A stretch of 64,000 bases of DNA from Anticarsia gemmatalis (taxonomy: Eukaryota; Arthropoda; Insecta; Lepidoptera; Erebidae). Each line of letters opens with the position of its first letter. Position 1 is the first letter of the stretch. The stretch lies in NCBI RefSeq assembly GCF_050436995.1, contig NC_134766.1, positions 1,426,001 through 1,490,000 of the forward strand, read 5' to 3'. Under the pieces are notes generated by a model that worked only from the letters and a program-made list of their open reading frames with translations, was not told the DNA's origin and ran no database searches. Positions 45,701 through 59,159 of this stretch are shown in pieces. The translations under genes and the position numbers were made by a program.

Positions 45701-47430
45701 TAAGGTATCTTCTATTTCAGCCTATACTAACCCTAGACTAACATTTCAGAATTCTTGCTGAAAATGTTAGTCTTTTTCCGAAGTATTGAGCTAGATATAG
45801 ACTATTTCTAATCAAAGCGTTGCCTTTGATAAAAAATCCCGTTTTACATTTTAGTTTGAGAGAACATGTATGTGAATTTTGACGAAGAACACAGTTATAA
45901 AGGATGAGTAAAAAATAATCGACGAGAACTGGTACGGGTACAAAAATGCCTGTGTGATGTCATCGAAAGTAAAAATAACGGTTGATTTTTGTACTATATG
46001 AAATTTCGGTTATTTCAACGACAGATAACTTTATTATGAATTAGTTTAATGAACAGAATTATTCGTATAGTACAAGGATTTCAAGATCTTGAGCTGACAG
46101 TTTGTAGCCCACTTAATAAATATTTGTATGAAAGAAAGACTATGGAAAGAGATTCTTTTTTATTTTTGATACGTACAGATCGTATTTGTTATTAACAAAT
46201 AAACAAAAATAAATCACAGGTACTCATTCCTTTGGTTTGAAAATGTTTTAAATGATCTTTTCAATTGTGATTTTTTATTCAACCCACAGGAATTGTTTAA
46301 TAGTCTCAAATATCGCAAATTAGATTATATACTAACATTTTTACAATTCTACGGTAGTATTAAAAACAGAAGAAGTTAAGTCCTTCTTTACGTTATCAAA
46401 GATGGCCACCCTACGTTTATTAACAGGAAGTAACAAATGATGCGCGTTCATTATGATTTAGTTAAATACTTCCGAACGGAAAGATGACTCTCATTTATAT
46501 ACATTTTATTATGACACATTATTAACGTGTACAAGTTTCATGTTATAACGCGTACTCACTATATAGCATAATTTGTAAATAAAATTTTAACGTATGGCTA
46601 CATTTCATAAAAAATTTGATTTTACTTTGATGTATGACTAATACCCGGTTTCTAAGGTACATTTAGCGATAGATAAAAATGATAGTTTTAATGCTATGCT
46701 ATATACTATGACTGAATGTATTTTCAACTAGAACTTACTTGAATTTTTATATGTTTTCTGACTTGCATTAGGTGGGTGATGAATTATGTCTTGGTAAAGG
46801 ATTCGGACCATTTTGTAACAAAAACGTGAAATTGCGAATAATTATCACTTATGTTACTGTTTAAAATATACCCACATAAAACCAGGCCTTGTTTCCATAT
46901 GGCTAGGCAGACACCAAAAAAACGCCTCTTAAAGTATTAAATAAAAGTACAAAACAATAAAGTATGAATAAAATGATAAATCATATTGTTTGTCAGTCTG
47001 TATTATTTAAAGCCGCTTTTATTTTCATAAATAGAGAATTAAAAAAAAACTTATGAAAAGCATCGCAAATTGAAAGAAAGCATTAAAATTGACTTCCATT
47101 GTGAATAAATAAAGGCTTTTCATCGTTCAATGTCTCAAATAAAGATGTAACGTTGATTAATGATGGAACGCATTAAATCATGAATATACTGTATAAAGGA
47201 ATAATTTACTTTTACAATAAACAGAAATTAATCATATTTTTAAAACGTAGTGACTCAGTATTTTTTCTTTATTTTATGAAATCTTTTATGATTTCAACGC
47301 TTTAGTAACTGTTGATTACGTGAATTAGACTTGATTCTATCTGTATTCTCTATTAAAATTTCTGTTACAAAAATTTTAATACTATCCTAGAGTTTGTCGA
47401 TGTATCCGGTATAAGACTTACATAGTTTTT
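42790..47430. other. Intergenic, mostly unassigned AT-rich DNA
   Basis: Contains the MITE at 43847-43994, a Helitron-like end near 44290-44335 (GAGCGAAGTCGAAGCGGGCCGCTAGT), a run of 12 G at 45094-45105, and a reversed SINE scrap at 45525-45580. No gene seen. Confidence 0.4.
43847..43994. mobile_element. MITE with CCCACGCTCCACTAGCG ends
   Basis: Exact 17-base inverted ends flank an inner hairpin (CAATAGCGTTT/AAACGCTATTG) that is also part of the MITE at 15675-15776. Confidence 0.65.
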
Positions 47431-47439
47431 AATTCATAG

Positions 47440-47705
47440 TTTGGCTAGTGGTCAACCTGGCGTTAAAGTGGTTCACGCCACTGAAGGGTCCTAGACATGG
47501 CTTCACGACTTTTTGCATGCCTTCCGAAGCACGGCGACGCGGCGATGCTCAGCTCAAATACCACTATTTGGTTACCTGCGTCCGATTTTCCGCGCTAAGT
47601 TAGGTACTATCCCATTTGATTGCACGGCAAGGGTCTGCTCCCTACCGGGGGAGGTTAGGCCTTGAGTCTACCATGTTGGTCGAATGAGCGGCTTTTGTAT
47701 GCCCT
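47440..47705. repeat. 5S-type SINE (minus) followed by GGCAAGGGTCTGC SINE
   Basis: 47440-47605 carries the reversed tail and head (GGTCAACCTGG, CCGAAGCACGGCGACG, CAAATACCACTA). 47620-47705 is a fragment of the 10660 family. Confidence 0.5.
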
Positions 47706-48259
47706 AACCTCTGATTGCTTAACATTGTTAAAAAACACTGAATAGTACATTTGACCAGGTAATCTTTTTTATCATTTAATTTTACAGCTCTTTGCTCTTT
47801 ACCAACTTTTGCGGTTTAAAATGTATAATAATAATGTCCTCCTAGCCGATATACGGTTACGGCGGTCAGTTTCATTGAACCTGGCCATCTGTGCAGGACT
47901 TTGTTTATAGTGTCCAAGTGTGTACACAATACACAGGTCCACTCTCTATTCGTTGACACTTCTTTTTTATCATAGAGTTGTTTTTACCTTTAGATATAAG
48001 AAGCGTAATGTTATAAAAGTAAATTTCAAGTGAATAGTGACGTGGATACAGGTGGTACAAAATAACTAGGTCAGTGATGTTATTTGTAATATTATTGTAC
48101 GTAGAGAAGCAGAGATGAGTAGGGTTGTGCCGTGTAACTATTATAAATGAGAGTACGTTTGTTTCTACCTTTTGTATGTCAAATAAAGCAACCGTATGTT
48201 GTTTTGTGTGTAAATTTATTTTTATGACACTTTATTTATTTAACTACACAACTTCAACA

Positions 48260-48446
48260 CAAAAAATTGCTCTTGTGTCGTGTGGACTCTTACAAATATA
48301 TACGCAACGGACACAAAGTACAACCAGACCTGAAACAATTATTTGTGGATCGCAGAAATAATTGTGCCGAGTGGGAATCGAACCAACGGCCTCCCGACGC
48401 AATGGTAGGGGCGTGGTGACCTAAACCACTGCGTCACGGACCGAAA
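48260..48446 (-). repeat. tRNA-derived SINE
   Basis: Minus-strand copy of 5671-5887: GGGAATCGAACCAACGG (box B), CCTAAACCACTGCGTCACGG (box A) and the shared body. Confidence 0.75.
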
Positions 48447-48479
48447 TTCTTAGTGCGGGAGTTGTCTTTTGAAAGAGTA

Positions 48480-50080
48480 AAAAACAGGTCATTTTTCAAC
48501 TTTGTTTCAAATAAAACTACAGCCCCAAGCCTAGTAAAAAAACCTAGATTAATTTAAAATACACAAGTTACTTAGTACTAAACTAAACTACTTATTCAAA
48601 GTCACTGAACACCGTTCTTCACTCATTTTGTAGAAAAGTTAATCATAAAATTATTATCACAATGTTAAGTAATAAAACATTATAACTAAACCGTGTCGTC
48701 CCTACGTTCAGGTAAAGTACGGCTAATAATGTCGCGTGGATCAAAGGCGCTTTGTCAGCCCACATTTGCACAAGTAAAATTTGATAAGGACCTACCTCGT
48801 ACCCAGGGAAATAACGGCGTAAGTGGAATATACTCTAATTTACAAGAGATATAAAATACTGTCTAATCAATTATATTATTTATACTATTCTATTACGTAA
48901 GGGTGTATCCGACTGCTGTTCATGAGGCCTCGGGTTCGATTCTCGCGTCGAGCAAAGTAGCTACTATTAGTAGTAGTACTATTGTTGGTATAACTCATCA
49001 GTACATAGCAGTAATGTGAGTTTCTTGTTGTATTTTTTTTGGCTGACAGTGAGTTCAAAATATTATATGACATTTTAAAAGGGCGGTTCTTCTACGTTGT
49101 TTCTACTATTTAACGAAAACTAAAGAAACAAATATGGTTTCGTATATTATGTATCTTTACGTTTTAGTATGTACTATATTTTATAAAAAACTACTTACGT
49201 CCTTTTCTCACTATGTATCCGACATGTTAAATTGTCGGTTAAGCAGTAGTACCTTTGCAAAGTAAATGTGCGTGATGTAGGAATTAAATGTAATTACACT
49301 GAGAGGTTACGTCAAAAATGTTGCGCTAACATTTTTTGAGGTTTGTTTTCAGAGGTCAAAAAGATTTGTAAAGGTCCAAAAAGGGATGTTTTGCTAGATT
49401 CTTTAGGTGTTGTTTAATCGTTTTGATACGTGTCGCCTTGGTTTAAGCTTGTTTTAGTCTTGTAAGTTGAAAAATCTATAGTTTTAGATAAAAGGAAATC
49501 ATTTTGATATATGTTTATTTAAGCACATATCTGATTTCTGAACTCATTCATATTTTCTACTCCATAATCTAAAATGCTTAACTGTTTTTGAAAAAAGTGT
49601 ATTACCACTATAAAAATGGATATTTATTTTAAAGTTAAAGTTCTCTTTTTAAATCATAATAATCATCATCGATATTCATAATATTTATTACACAAAACAT
49701 TAAAAGTAACAAAATACAGCCATTTTGAGCAAAAACTTCACAAAAGACGCTTTTTAAATAAAAATATGATAAAGAAACCCGTTGATGAGGCTCGGCCATA
49801 TCTTTTCATCTCCACTCTGAATTCATGAAGGAAATTATATGTAATTTTGCCGTTCTTTGTTTTTGGAGAAATACGAATTTATTTTCTGATTATTATTATA
49901 ATACTGTCTTGTGCTCGTTTTATTCACAAGGAAAGATTTCTAGAGATAAAGGTATGTTATATGTATTAATCTAGCTAACAGTGACATTGTTTTAACTTGC
50001 CAAGCATGATATACTAGCTTCTACAAGCGATTTTATTCGTGTGATAAGGTTTCAAAGAGTTAACCCCGACTCCCTTACAT
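48480..50080. other. Intergenic, little recognised
   Basis: Only a tRNA-like SINE head at 48895-48960. The rest is AT-rich, with no gene signal. Confidence 0.4.
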
Positions 50081-50230
50081 AGATACATACATACATACGT
50101 GAAATCACGCATTTATCTCATAGGGGTAGGCATAGACCGGAGCACGCCACCTGGTATGATGCTACGATCCTTAAAAAGTTCCCTTGCTTCATTCACTTGC
50201 TTATATTTGTAATGCAGATTTGATATTTTA

Positions 50231-50439
50231 GGTCGGGGAAAAAACCTTTTCGCATTGTAGTATGTATTAACTTGTAATAAAATATTTTCTCAACACAAAA
50301 AAAGCTCGATATTTGGGTACCTCACGAGCTCACTGAAAGAAACCTAATGTACCGTGTACTCATTTGTGATTCTTGAAGCCAAAGAGATTTTATTACAAGT
50401 TCATACATACTATAATGCGAAAAGGCTTTTTCCCCGACC
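50231..50439. mobile_element. Mariner-like MITE with TA duplication
   Basis: Inverted ends of about 58 bp start GGTCGGGGAAAAAACCTTTT on the left and are complemented on the right (AAAAGGCTTTTTCCCCGACC). TA lies at both borders. At 209 bp it has no coding room. Confidence 0.75.
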
Positions 50440-50802
50440 TAATATTTATAAAACCTATAGCCAATTATATCCAGCAGCATAAGTTACATGTCAAAATTGA
50501 GACGAGAGACAAAGCTATACTTTTAAAGCTATAACATCACGCTACTACCTCAGCAGAGTCATCACAATAACGTCTAAAACTGCGGTACTATACCATAAAT
50601 TGTACCTTTTGTAAACATGTTTTGCTCTTAAATGTCGGTCACGGCACACTGTAGGACATCCGGACCTCCCGCTCACCTGACCGGCATTCATAATGACTGC
50701 CATTTAAACTCCTTCCAGAAAAGTCCGCTTTCGGAAATAAATGGATAGTTTCATATTGGAATTTTCGTTACGTGTACGTTTTAAAAGGTTGTTTAATGAC
50801 TT

Positions 50803-51042
50803 TATCTATACTAATATTATAAAACTGAAGAGTTTGTTTGTTTGAACGCGCTAATCTCAGGAACTACTGGTCCGATTAGAAAAAATATTTCAGTGTTAGA
50901 TAGTCCATTTATCGAGGAAGGTTATAAGCTATATCATCACGCTACTACCAATAGGAGCAGAGTACTAGGGAAAAGTGTTACAAAAACGGGGAATTTTTTT
51001 AACGCTTATGTAACGCAAGCGAAGTTCCGCGGGTCAGCTAGT
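50803..51042 (+). mobile_element. Helitron-like non-autonomous element
   Basis: TCTATACTAATATTATAAAAC start and GCGGGTCAGCTAGT end; a complete copy of family 1. Confidence 0.75.
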
Positions 51043-51284
51043 TTTGTATAAGACTGAATGACTTTGCCAAAATAAAAAGATTTTCCGATGTAAAAAGTAT
51101 GCTACGTGTTCATCTAGGTTATAAACTACCTGTCTACCAAATATTTTCATTAAAATCCGTTAAATAATTTTGTGAGGAACAATAACAAAAAATAATTAGA
51201 AATATTTCTAACGTTGAAAGCTTTGGCATTTATAATATTGTCACCATTGATACTAAAAAGTCAACTCCCGCGCTTCAAACCATT

Positions 51285-51580
51285 GTTGTTTCTTGGAGAT
51301 TTTTACAAACAATGGACAAAGCACAGGCAAATCAAATCAATCACTCAGATTATTCTATCTGAGAGTCGAACCCACGACTCCTGCGTTCAGTGGTAGCTCT
51401 TCGTGTTGTCCACGTTAACCTTTATACCATGAACATTCTTGTCTCTTTGAACTGAACTACTGTATGCTATGGATGTCCCCTCGAACTAAGACGCTCAGCT
51501 CAAAGACCACCAATCTTCCACCCATCAGTATAATAACCGCGTTAAAGGTTGCTTAACTCACAGACCACCGACCGGTGAGT
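51285..51580 (-). repeat. Diverged tRNA-SINE then 5S-type SINE
   Basis: 51285-51420 has TTTTTACAAACAATGGAC and GTCGAACCCACGACTCC. 51465-51580 has CACCCATCAG and GGTTGCTTAACTCACAGACC in reverse orientation. Confidence 0.45.
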
Positions 51581-52624
51581 ACTCCCTATATACCATTTAC
51601 GTTATAAAAGCAACGACCTCAACACATTATTTAGTATTAATATTCCAGTAATAAGTTCTAACTGCGCTACCTTTGCATTTAACACTAAAAGGTTTCGTCT
51701 AGTTTCAGTGCTTTGCCAACGTCTGCTTACTTATCTACTTACAACCAGTACGTGTAGTTATTCTGATTAAAATTTAACATCAAAAATGTTTAGGATTTAC
51801 GTTTTTTTTTACCTTTAAGTAAAATCATTAGTACTAGATATCGTGTTCACTTACGAACACCCCCTTTTTAGCACTCCAGGTGTGGCTTTTTTAAGAAATG
51901 TGACCTCTTTCCACCAGGGTTTTCAATTATGTCCATACAAAACTTTGACGGAATTGCTTCAGTTGTATCGCTGTAAACGGTTTTTAGACAGACATTCGCA
52001 TTTATAATATTAAAAAGTGTATTCGAAAGTTTATATCAATATAATATGGATATTTGTCACTCTTTCCTGTAAAAAGTACTTCACAGATTTTAATAATTAA
52101 CACATGGAATATAACAATAACTTTTTATTGACTGTCCTTGTGGCGTGGTCGGTAGTGTACCCGACTGTGGTGAAGAGGTTTCGGGTTCGATTCATGGGTC
52201 AAGAAAAACGCTATCGGTCTTTTTAAATTCATATTAAAATCTTTCTCAATAGTCAAACGTTAATGGCAAAATGTTGGTGTATTTATGTGTATATATGATA
52301 CTTTTTACTTCAGAATACCTTTTTACATGAACGAAATCGCGTGTAAAAGTTAGTCTTTCATACTTGGCAAGTTGGAACAAGTCTCATTTCGCATGAATAA
52401 CTATTAAATCTTTGTTCCAAGACTATTGTATGGTTTCACAATAGAAAGTTTAGTTATAATATAACGGTTTTGCTTACAATAAACTTATTAACTATTGTTT
52501 CAAAGCTTACGAGTAAATACTGTTGGGAATTAGAATATTTGTTATAAAATTAACTGAAATATAATTTTTATTAGTATTTTTTTTTCCATCGAAGTATATT
52601 TCTTCAAATATCATACATACATAC

Positions 52625-52840
52625 AAAATATCTCGCCTTTTTCCCATAAGGGTAGGCAGAGACCAAAGAATGCCACTTGGTTTGACTCCTACAAACTTCC
52701 CATGCCTCATTGAACCGGTGTCGCGGGGACTTTTACAAACATACAAACAACAGACATAATCGTTCCGTGTGGGAATCAAACCCACGACATTCTGACGCAC
52801 TTAGCGGCATGGTGACGTTAACCACTGCGCCACGGAGGCG
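52625..52840 (-). repeat. SINE pair ending in a tRNA-derived SINE
   Basis: 52625-52710 carries CGCCTTTTTCCCATAAGGG and GGTAGGCAGAGACC. 52722-52840 is the minus tRNA-type head (AACCACTGCGCCACGGAGGC). Confidence 0.65.
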
Positions 52841-53439
52841 GGGTCTAATGAGTATTTTCGAGTTAAACTATTACACTAGAGTAGTACCCTAAATCTTTAT
52901 TTTATCTGAATAGTGCTTCTAATACCCTCGAACAGGACAATAGGGGTGAAATACCTAAATGTTTCGCTTTTGTTCCTTACTTAGTTTATGGTTTAGTGTT
53001 AAAGGGTTAGTTGGTACTGTTTTATTGTGTATTATTTATAAGGGTTAGGGTATTTTAAGCCATGTATTGGTTGAGTAAGTGTCAAAGATTTTTACAACTT
53101 TTGTTTTTATATTTTACTTGATAAACCCGAAGTTGTAGACAGGTTAATGAATGTATCTCTCGGTTTTTTATACCAGACAATTAATCTAGTTTCGGACTAC
53201 TATTTTTAAGAACTTTGCTTGGCTAGGTGGACGAACCCAAGACTTCGTAATAGGCTGCTTCATACCCTACCCGACGGATGGGTTTGCGATCCGGTGTATC
53301 CAAGTTGCCCGCGTCCTATTGAAGATTTTCGACGTGGGTTTAATTACTGTAACAAAATTTACTTCAGTTGGAACCTTACTTTAAACGTGTCCCCCAAATT
53401 ATGAAAATATTCATCTCAAAAAACTATTTAGCGGCCACC

Positions 53440-53570
53440 TATCTATGTTATATAAATATCGGCGGCAAAGATTGCTTAACTTAAAGATTGAGCAGCCATC
53501 CATCCTAATATCGACCGCGCCAAAGATTGCTTAACTTTCCAATCGTTTACCAAACAGTGAGCGCAACAGC
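53440..53570 (-). repeat. Two adjacent 5S-type SINE heads
   Basis: The AAAGATTGCTTAACTT word occurs twice, each with a GCGGCCACC.. or GCAGCCATCC.. box C relic. Confidence 0.45.
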
Positions 53571-53676
53571 AGAAAATAATCAAAAGTAAAAACAAACCAT
53601 TTCAAAAGCCCGCTATTCGCTTTTGATCCGATAAAAAAATTAACTCAGCTCGTTATAATTCAACATTTTTATATTT

Positions 53677-53830
53677 CTATTTGTACGGCAACCACACGCC
53701 ACGTACACCGGGACAATGAATTTCAATTTTCTCAAGCGTTCGACCGCTCAATAGATGCGTATCGGGACAGAAATAAAACGGGAATACCACGGAATGAAAT
53801 GCGGGGACGGTGACCATGATTATTATTTTG
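53677..53830. other. GC-richer patch of unknown nature
   Basis: A minus frame inside it reads MVTVPAFHSVVFPFYFCPDT and continues to WLPYK. It differs in composition from its AT-rich surroundings. No signal peptide, splice logic or known motif; not repeated elsewhere in the window as far as I can see. Confidence 0.25.
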
Positions 53831-54239
53831 AATGGATATTTTAATTTGCATCGATATTTTAATTCATTCATATGTATGAATTAACTTAATTATTACAAAC
53901 CTTAATAATATCACGCCTGTTATACCCGAAAGTGTGAGCAAATGTATAATGCACCCGCGTTTCGCAAAACAATGTTAGTTTCATATCGCAGGGAAGTAAG
54001 CTTTTTGTAAAAAAAATATACTGCGTCTGTACGGTTGATATTGTATCCAACTGCTAAGTATGAGGTCTCGGTTTGAATCCCGGGTCGGGCAAAGTACTAT
54101 AGGTTTATTCTAATTTTAGTAGAACATCTAATAGTGGCCAGAAATTTGGTAATGTTCTCGATAAATGGCAATAGGCTCCATACTACATGAGATTAGCCAT
54201 TGTAAATAGCAAAATGTGTTTAAATTACACCTCTGCCTG

Positions 54240-57200
54240 TAACTCCGGGTATAACCGACTTGATGCTATGTATGTTAACCCTAGAAAGATAACCTACGCC
54301 TCAGAGGCGCCCGCGTCCGTTTGAAATTGCTGTCTCTTTCTAATGAGCGCGCATATCTACCTGTCCTTTTTAGTTAGCTTTTTAGTTAGTTGTAGTTAAG
54401 TTAGTTCATTAAAAAAAAAATATTAATATATCGTACGCCTCTAAAGCGCATGGTTATCTTTTGTGGCAGTCAAAATATGGTTATCTTTCTAGGGTTAAGA
54501 AAAAACAAACAAAAAGGTTTGGTTCAAAACTATGGCGCTAAGAGTTTCTTGCAAAATTACGAATATTATATATACAAAACTACATTCTTCTAATATTTTA
54601 GCCATAATTTCATCACAACGTGGTTTGTTCGTGTGTTCCAACGACAATTACGTTCAGAATAAATGATCAGCCGCGGTGTAGAGTTACACTCGTTTATTCA
54701 TGATTGTACGCAGCTGCAGTGACGTCACCGGCACGCTTTGTTGTGCTATTGTTAGTAAGTCTGTTTGTTTCGGCAAATTGAGAATGTAATTTTGTATTAA
54801 AGTCATAGAAAATAATTCCTTACTCTCATGAAGTCTCATGCTCTTGTCGTTTTGATATGGACTCAAGCGTAGGAAGAAACGCCGTTTGAAACTTTAGGGG
54901 TTTAAGTATTCGTTTAGTAGTAGTTTAGTTTTTTGTTTAAACAAAGTTTAAAAACCTGACAATTCTTTTCAAATCTATTTTTGTATGATAGGCAATTAGC
55001 ACAAATATCACGTGTATGGCGTCAAAAGAGACTTTTCAAAGAAGTAATTAGGCAGTTTGAAAAAAAATATTAGTTACAAAAAACGAATAAAAATATTAGT
55101 TAAAACAACACTATCTAAAAATCATGCTACGACCTAGAGGTGCAGAATTATCTACACAGATGCGAGTAAAACTGCAGGGCTCAACCAGTCTGCACTAAAG
55201 ATGAGTAAAATCGGTGAGGTAGAATCAAGGAACATAGATCAAGTTTACACGTAAGACCCGCGGGCACTGCCTAGTATAAAATATTATTACAAGCGTGTAG
55301 CTCGGCTACGGCGTAGATGCGCTACGAGGCGTAGCAGGAATTGTAGGACGCAGTGCCGCAGTGGTGATTTATTGGACGTAGCAGTCGATAAAATTAAATT
55401 GAAAGATTTTACTTTTTGTAATAGTGATAAAGGTAGTCACTATGTGCTTCTGTTGTGTACGTAGGTCGTGGATTCGATTTTAACTCCCAAAATTTGTGTG
55501 TGGAACTAATAGTTATTTCGGATTTTGCTGTAGTTTGTGTCCGCTAGACAAAGTACAGCAAAATCCGAACAGAGGCTTTATCTAAAAAGATGAATTAATG
55601 AATAAAAAGAGAATTATGTTTATTAAAAAATAAAAGAATAGTTAACTAAACCCTTATATTTTTTATATTTATAAAACAGAGACTTATATTTTTCATATTT
55701 ACGGTCACTCTACCGACCGCCCGACACATAATGGTGAGTGCATAACTTATAAAATTTGCATTTCTAAACGGTTTTAAGTGTGCACCTACCCTAATGCAGT
55801 TTTAATGACTTCTATGATGTTCAGAGTACTGTGATGTTACTGGCTGATTATATTTTTGTTATTTAAAAATACACCTCAAATATTTAAACGAAGTGTAATA
55901 TTTGGATTTCAACCCTGCATTATTTTTTTATAAACTTCTCGCCTGTTGTACCAGACGGATGTTTGTGAAATATTTCGCGCTGTTGCCATATACCGGATTA
56001 TTTACTAAACTCTGGATATAGAAAAGCCTAAAAGCACTTTGAATCAAAGACCTGGGAATCTAACCTGAGACTTCATGATTAGGAGCCTTGTCATCTTGCG
56101 TAAAGAACTTTAATCCTAATAATTCTCTTACTTTGTTCAGAAAGTGGTCATCTTACAAAAAAAGTACCACTTTTTACAACTACATATCTGTAAAAAGTTG
56201 CTATATTTTTGCATAATTTTCAATATTTTGTGAAGATTTCAGCTTCCTAGTTATAACGGTTTATAAGATACACCCTGGTGATAGACGAACAGACACACGG
56301 ACAGACGGACAGGCGGAAGGACAGACAGCGGAGGCTTAGTAATAGGGATTCGATTTTACCCTTTGGAACCCTAAAAAGCAGCACTCTTTTACAGCACAAT
56401 ACATTAACACATTGTGACAATCGTTGCGGTGCACCGCTGTTGTTTCATTCATTAAGTCCCATTCATTATCGTTGTTATTATTTAATTCCGTGTTCGCGCC
56501 TCATTACCTACGGCTCACAAATACCAGCCAAATTAATTGTGTGGTTTGATTAATAGCGAAAAGGATCGGATTTGATTCTGAAGGATGATTTACAAATAAA
56601 AACATAATATTTATATAAATACGCGCCTTTTTCCTATAGGGGTAGGCAGATACCGAAGAATAATAAAATGGTACTTATGTAATCTTTATTACGACATTTT
56701 TACATAACATAGGCTATGGCGTCACGGTACTTCTACTATACCACTGCTGATCCCGAGGTCTCCAGTTCGATTTCCAGGTATTATTAATCAGTAGGTACTA
56801 TTATTCTTTTCTAATTTATACGAGAAATTTCTTCGTAAATAGCCCGGAATTTGATAACATGTCTAGTATAGTGCAGTATGCCCAATTATAAACACAGCAA
56901 AAGTCAAAACGTGGATGTATTTCACACATCTTCGAATATAACATGTTTGAAAGCTAAAGTCCATGCTTGCGTTAGTTTCCGTAAAATTTTAGATAGTAAT
57001 CAGCATTTACATCTCGTTTCCGACAGCAACATAGGACGTACGCGTTCGTTGCATTTGCAGTATCGCGTATACATGCTTCACTACGTAAAATAATAACTGT
57101 TGTAGGACAGAACTTTATTTACTTTAGCGTCTCCTTCAGTCACCTTAGCCTTGTAAATGTCAGCAGTCTTGCCCTTTACCTCGTGACGATAAAAACAAGA

Positions 57201-58950
57201 AAGGTGGAATGTGGGTGTTAATAAACTTGAATCAACCCCAAGATTTTGTTTTTTTTTTCTATTACGCAGCAATAATATATAACTGCTTAGCTTTTATTTT
57301 CCTGTAACACCAAAGTGTCAAGCATTTAAATTTACCCTAAACACCCCAAAAAACCCCTAATCTTTCCGACATCTAAATTAAAAACCCCAAACTACCCCCC
57401 ATCAGATATCATCACGAACAAACCGCTACATTCTTTCATAATTTTCATCCCCTACAAAAATTAATTAGTATAAGATTAAGAGTAATAAGCCCTCTGATTT
57501 ATAGGGGTAGCCGACGATATTCAACCCTTTTAGGGTACCGTATGGACACGATAAATAGAAAAACCCTTTCGTTTTGTTTTGTCCTCATTAGTGGACCTTA
57601 GAGGGTTGAATAAAAGCTTTGTAATGTGAGGATAAACTACACTAAGTATTATGAGCTGTAAAACCTTTTAATACATACTAAAATATATAACTAAGAGTAT
57701 TTTGTTTGTACTCGTTCATATTTACGCAGTAATAGTTACAAAAAAAGTACGGTCATCTAACATCACGCTATAACCTACGGGAGCGAATTATTTTTACTAT
57801 TACGATAGTAGTCGGTTAACCACATTTGTTTTTGAGATTTTTCATGTGCTTTTTGCCGTTACAGTGTGTAATTTTTTCCCTGGATCAAAGTTGGCGTAAC
57901 AGTTTGTAGCCAAAATTGAAGAAAGTGAAACTGAAAAGCATAGCTAGTAACATCCAATCACTGAATGAAAAACGTAAATACATCGCCTTTACTAACTAAA
58001 CTTATCAGTCTATAGTCAGAACCATCAATACTTAACAAAAATTCGTGCTTCCCAACTTTTTATTTGAGTTTAATTAAACCAGTGTCTTTGTGTACCATAA
58101 AAGGTGGCGTTTTAGTTACGCCGAGGCTTTAATAATAATATGGACACTTGTATAAGAGTTTTGTGCTAAAAAGGTTTTTGTTTAGCCCTAGATTATAAAT
58201 AGACACCTGGTTTTTGTACAAAGTTTTTAAATGGAAACTTTAGAATTGTTTAAGTGGATAATCGTTTAGTCTTTACTGTTTTATTGTTAAGCAGGGGCTT
58301 AGGAAATTAATACTACTATTTTATTTAGTAAAAGTAGAAGCAGGTCTGTCTGTTCGTTCCGTAATTCCGATTACTATCGGATTTCGATAACTACCGATTT
58401 ACATGAATCTTAGTATGAAACTAGAAGATTTAAAGTACAATTTTATTGCTCACACCCAGGTACGAGTTCAAATAACGATATATCAATCAATCTTTGCAAA
58501 AGATTTTTGCTTTCTTTTGAAGTTATTAAATAAACATACTCAAACTAATAGTATCGTAGTAAAAACTCTAGAACTCAAAAAAAGACTCACCCATCCATGA
58601 AAAGACTTAGTCAACTAGCACTTACTTCCTACATTTCATGTCTTCAATTCCCCTTCATATTTTCTCAGTAAGTCCTCAAACTACGTAATAAGTTTGGCTC
58701 GAGCACAGAGAACACAGACCGTATAGAATACTATAAAAAGAACTTACAGCCTATAGACTGTGTGAGTACACATCAAAGTTTCCTAATGTAGGAGCAGGAA
58801 TGTTAACTCTATCTTTTGTACGGTACAAGTTAGGAGATGATGTCTGGCTTTACTCTGGTAATTATAAATAATCAAAATCAAATCATTTATTCATTTAGGT
58901 CAAATATTGACACTTATGATAGTCGTTACAATTACTAATATAATAATAAT
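54240..58950. other. Intergenic, scattered SINE pieces
   Basis: Decayed tRNA-SINE at about 55430-55560 and 56710-56800; SINE tail at 56620-56660. An AATTCAACCC-type inverted pair lies at about 57518-57613. Nothing I would call a gene. Confidence 0.35.
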
Positions 58951-58959
58951 ATTATTGAT

Positions 58960-59152
58960 AATCCACACTTCAATATTATAAATGCGAAAGTAACTCTGTC
59001 TGTCTTAAATCACGTCTAAACCACTGAACCAATTTGTATGAAATTTGGTATTGAGATATTTTGATAAGACAAAGACTACTTTTTACCTCGGGAAAATGAC
59101 GCATTCCCATGGGAAAATTCAGATCGCGGACGAAGTCGCGGGTAAAAGCTTG
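58960..59152 (+). mobile_element. Helitron-like family 2 copy
   Basis: AATATTATAAATGCGAAAGT, TGAACCAATTTGTATGAAAT and CGGACGAAGTCGCGGGTAA match the copies in 28707-29510. Confidence 0.7.
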
Positions 59153-59159
59153 TTAAATA

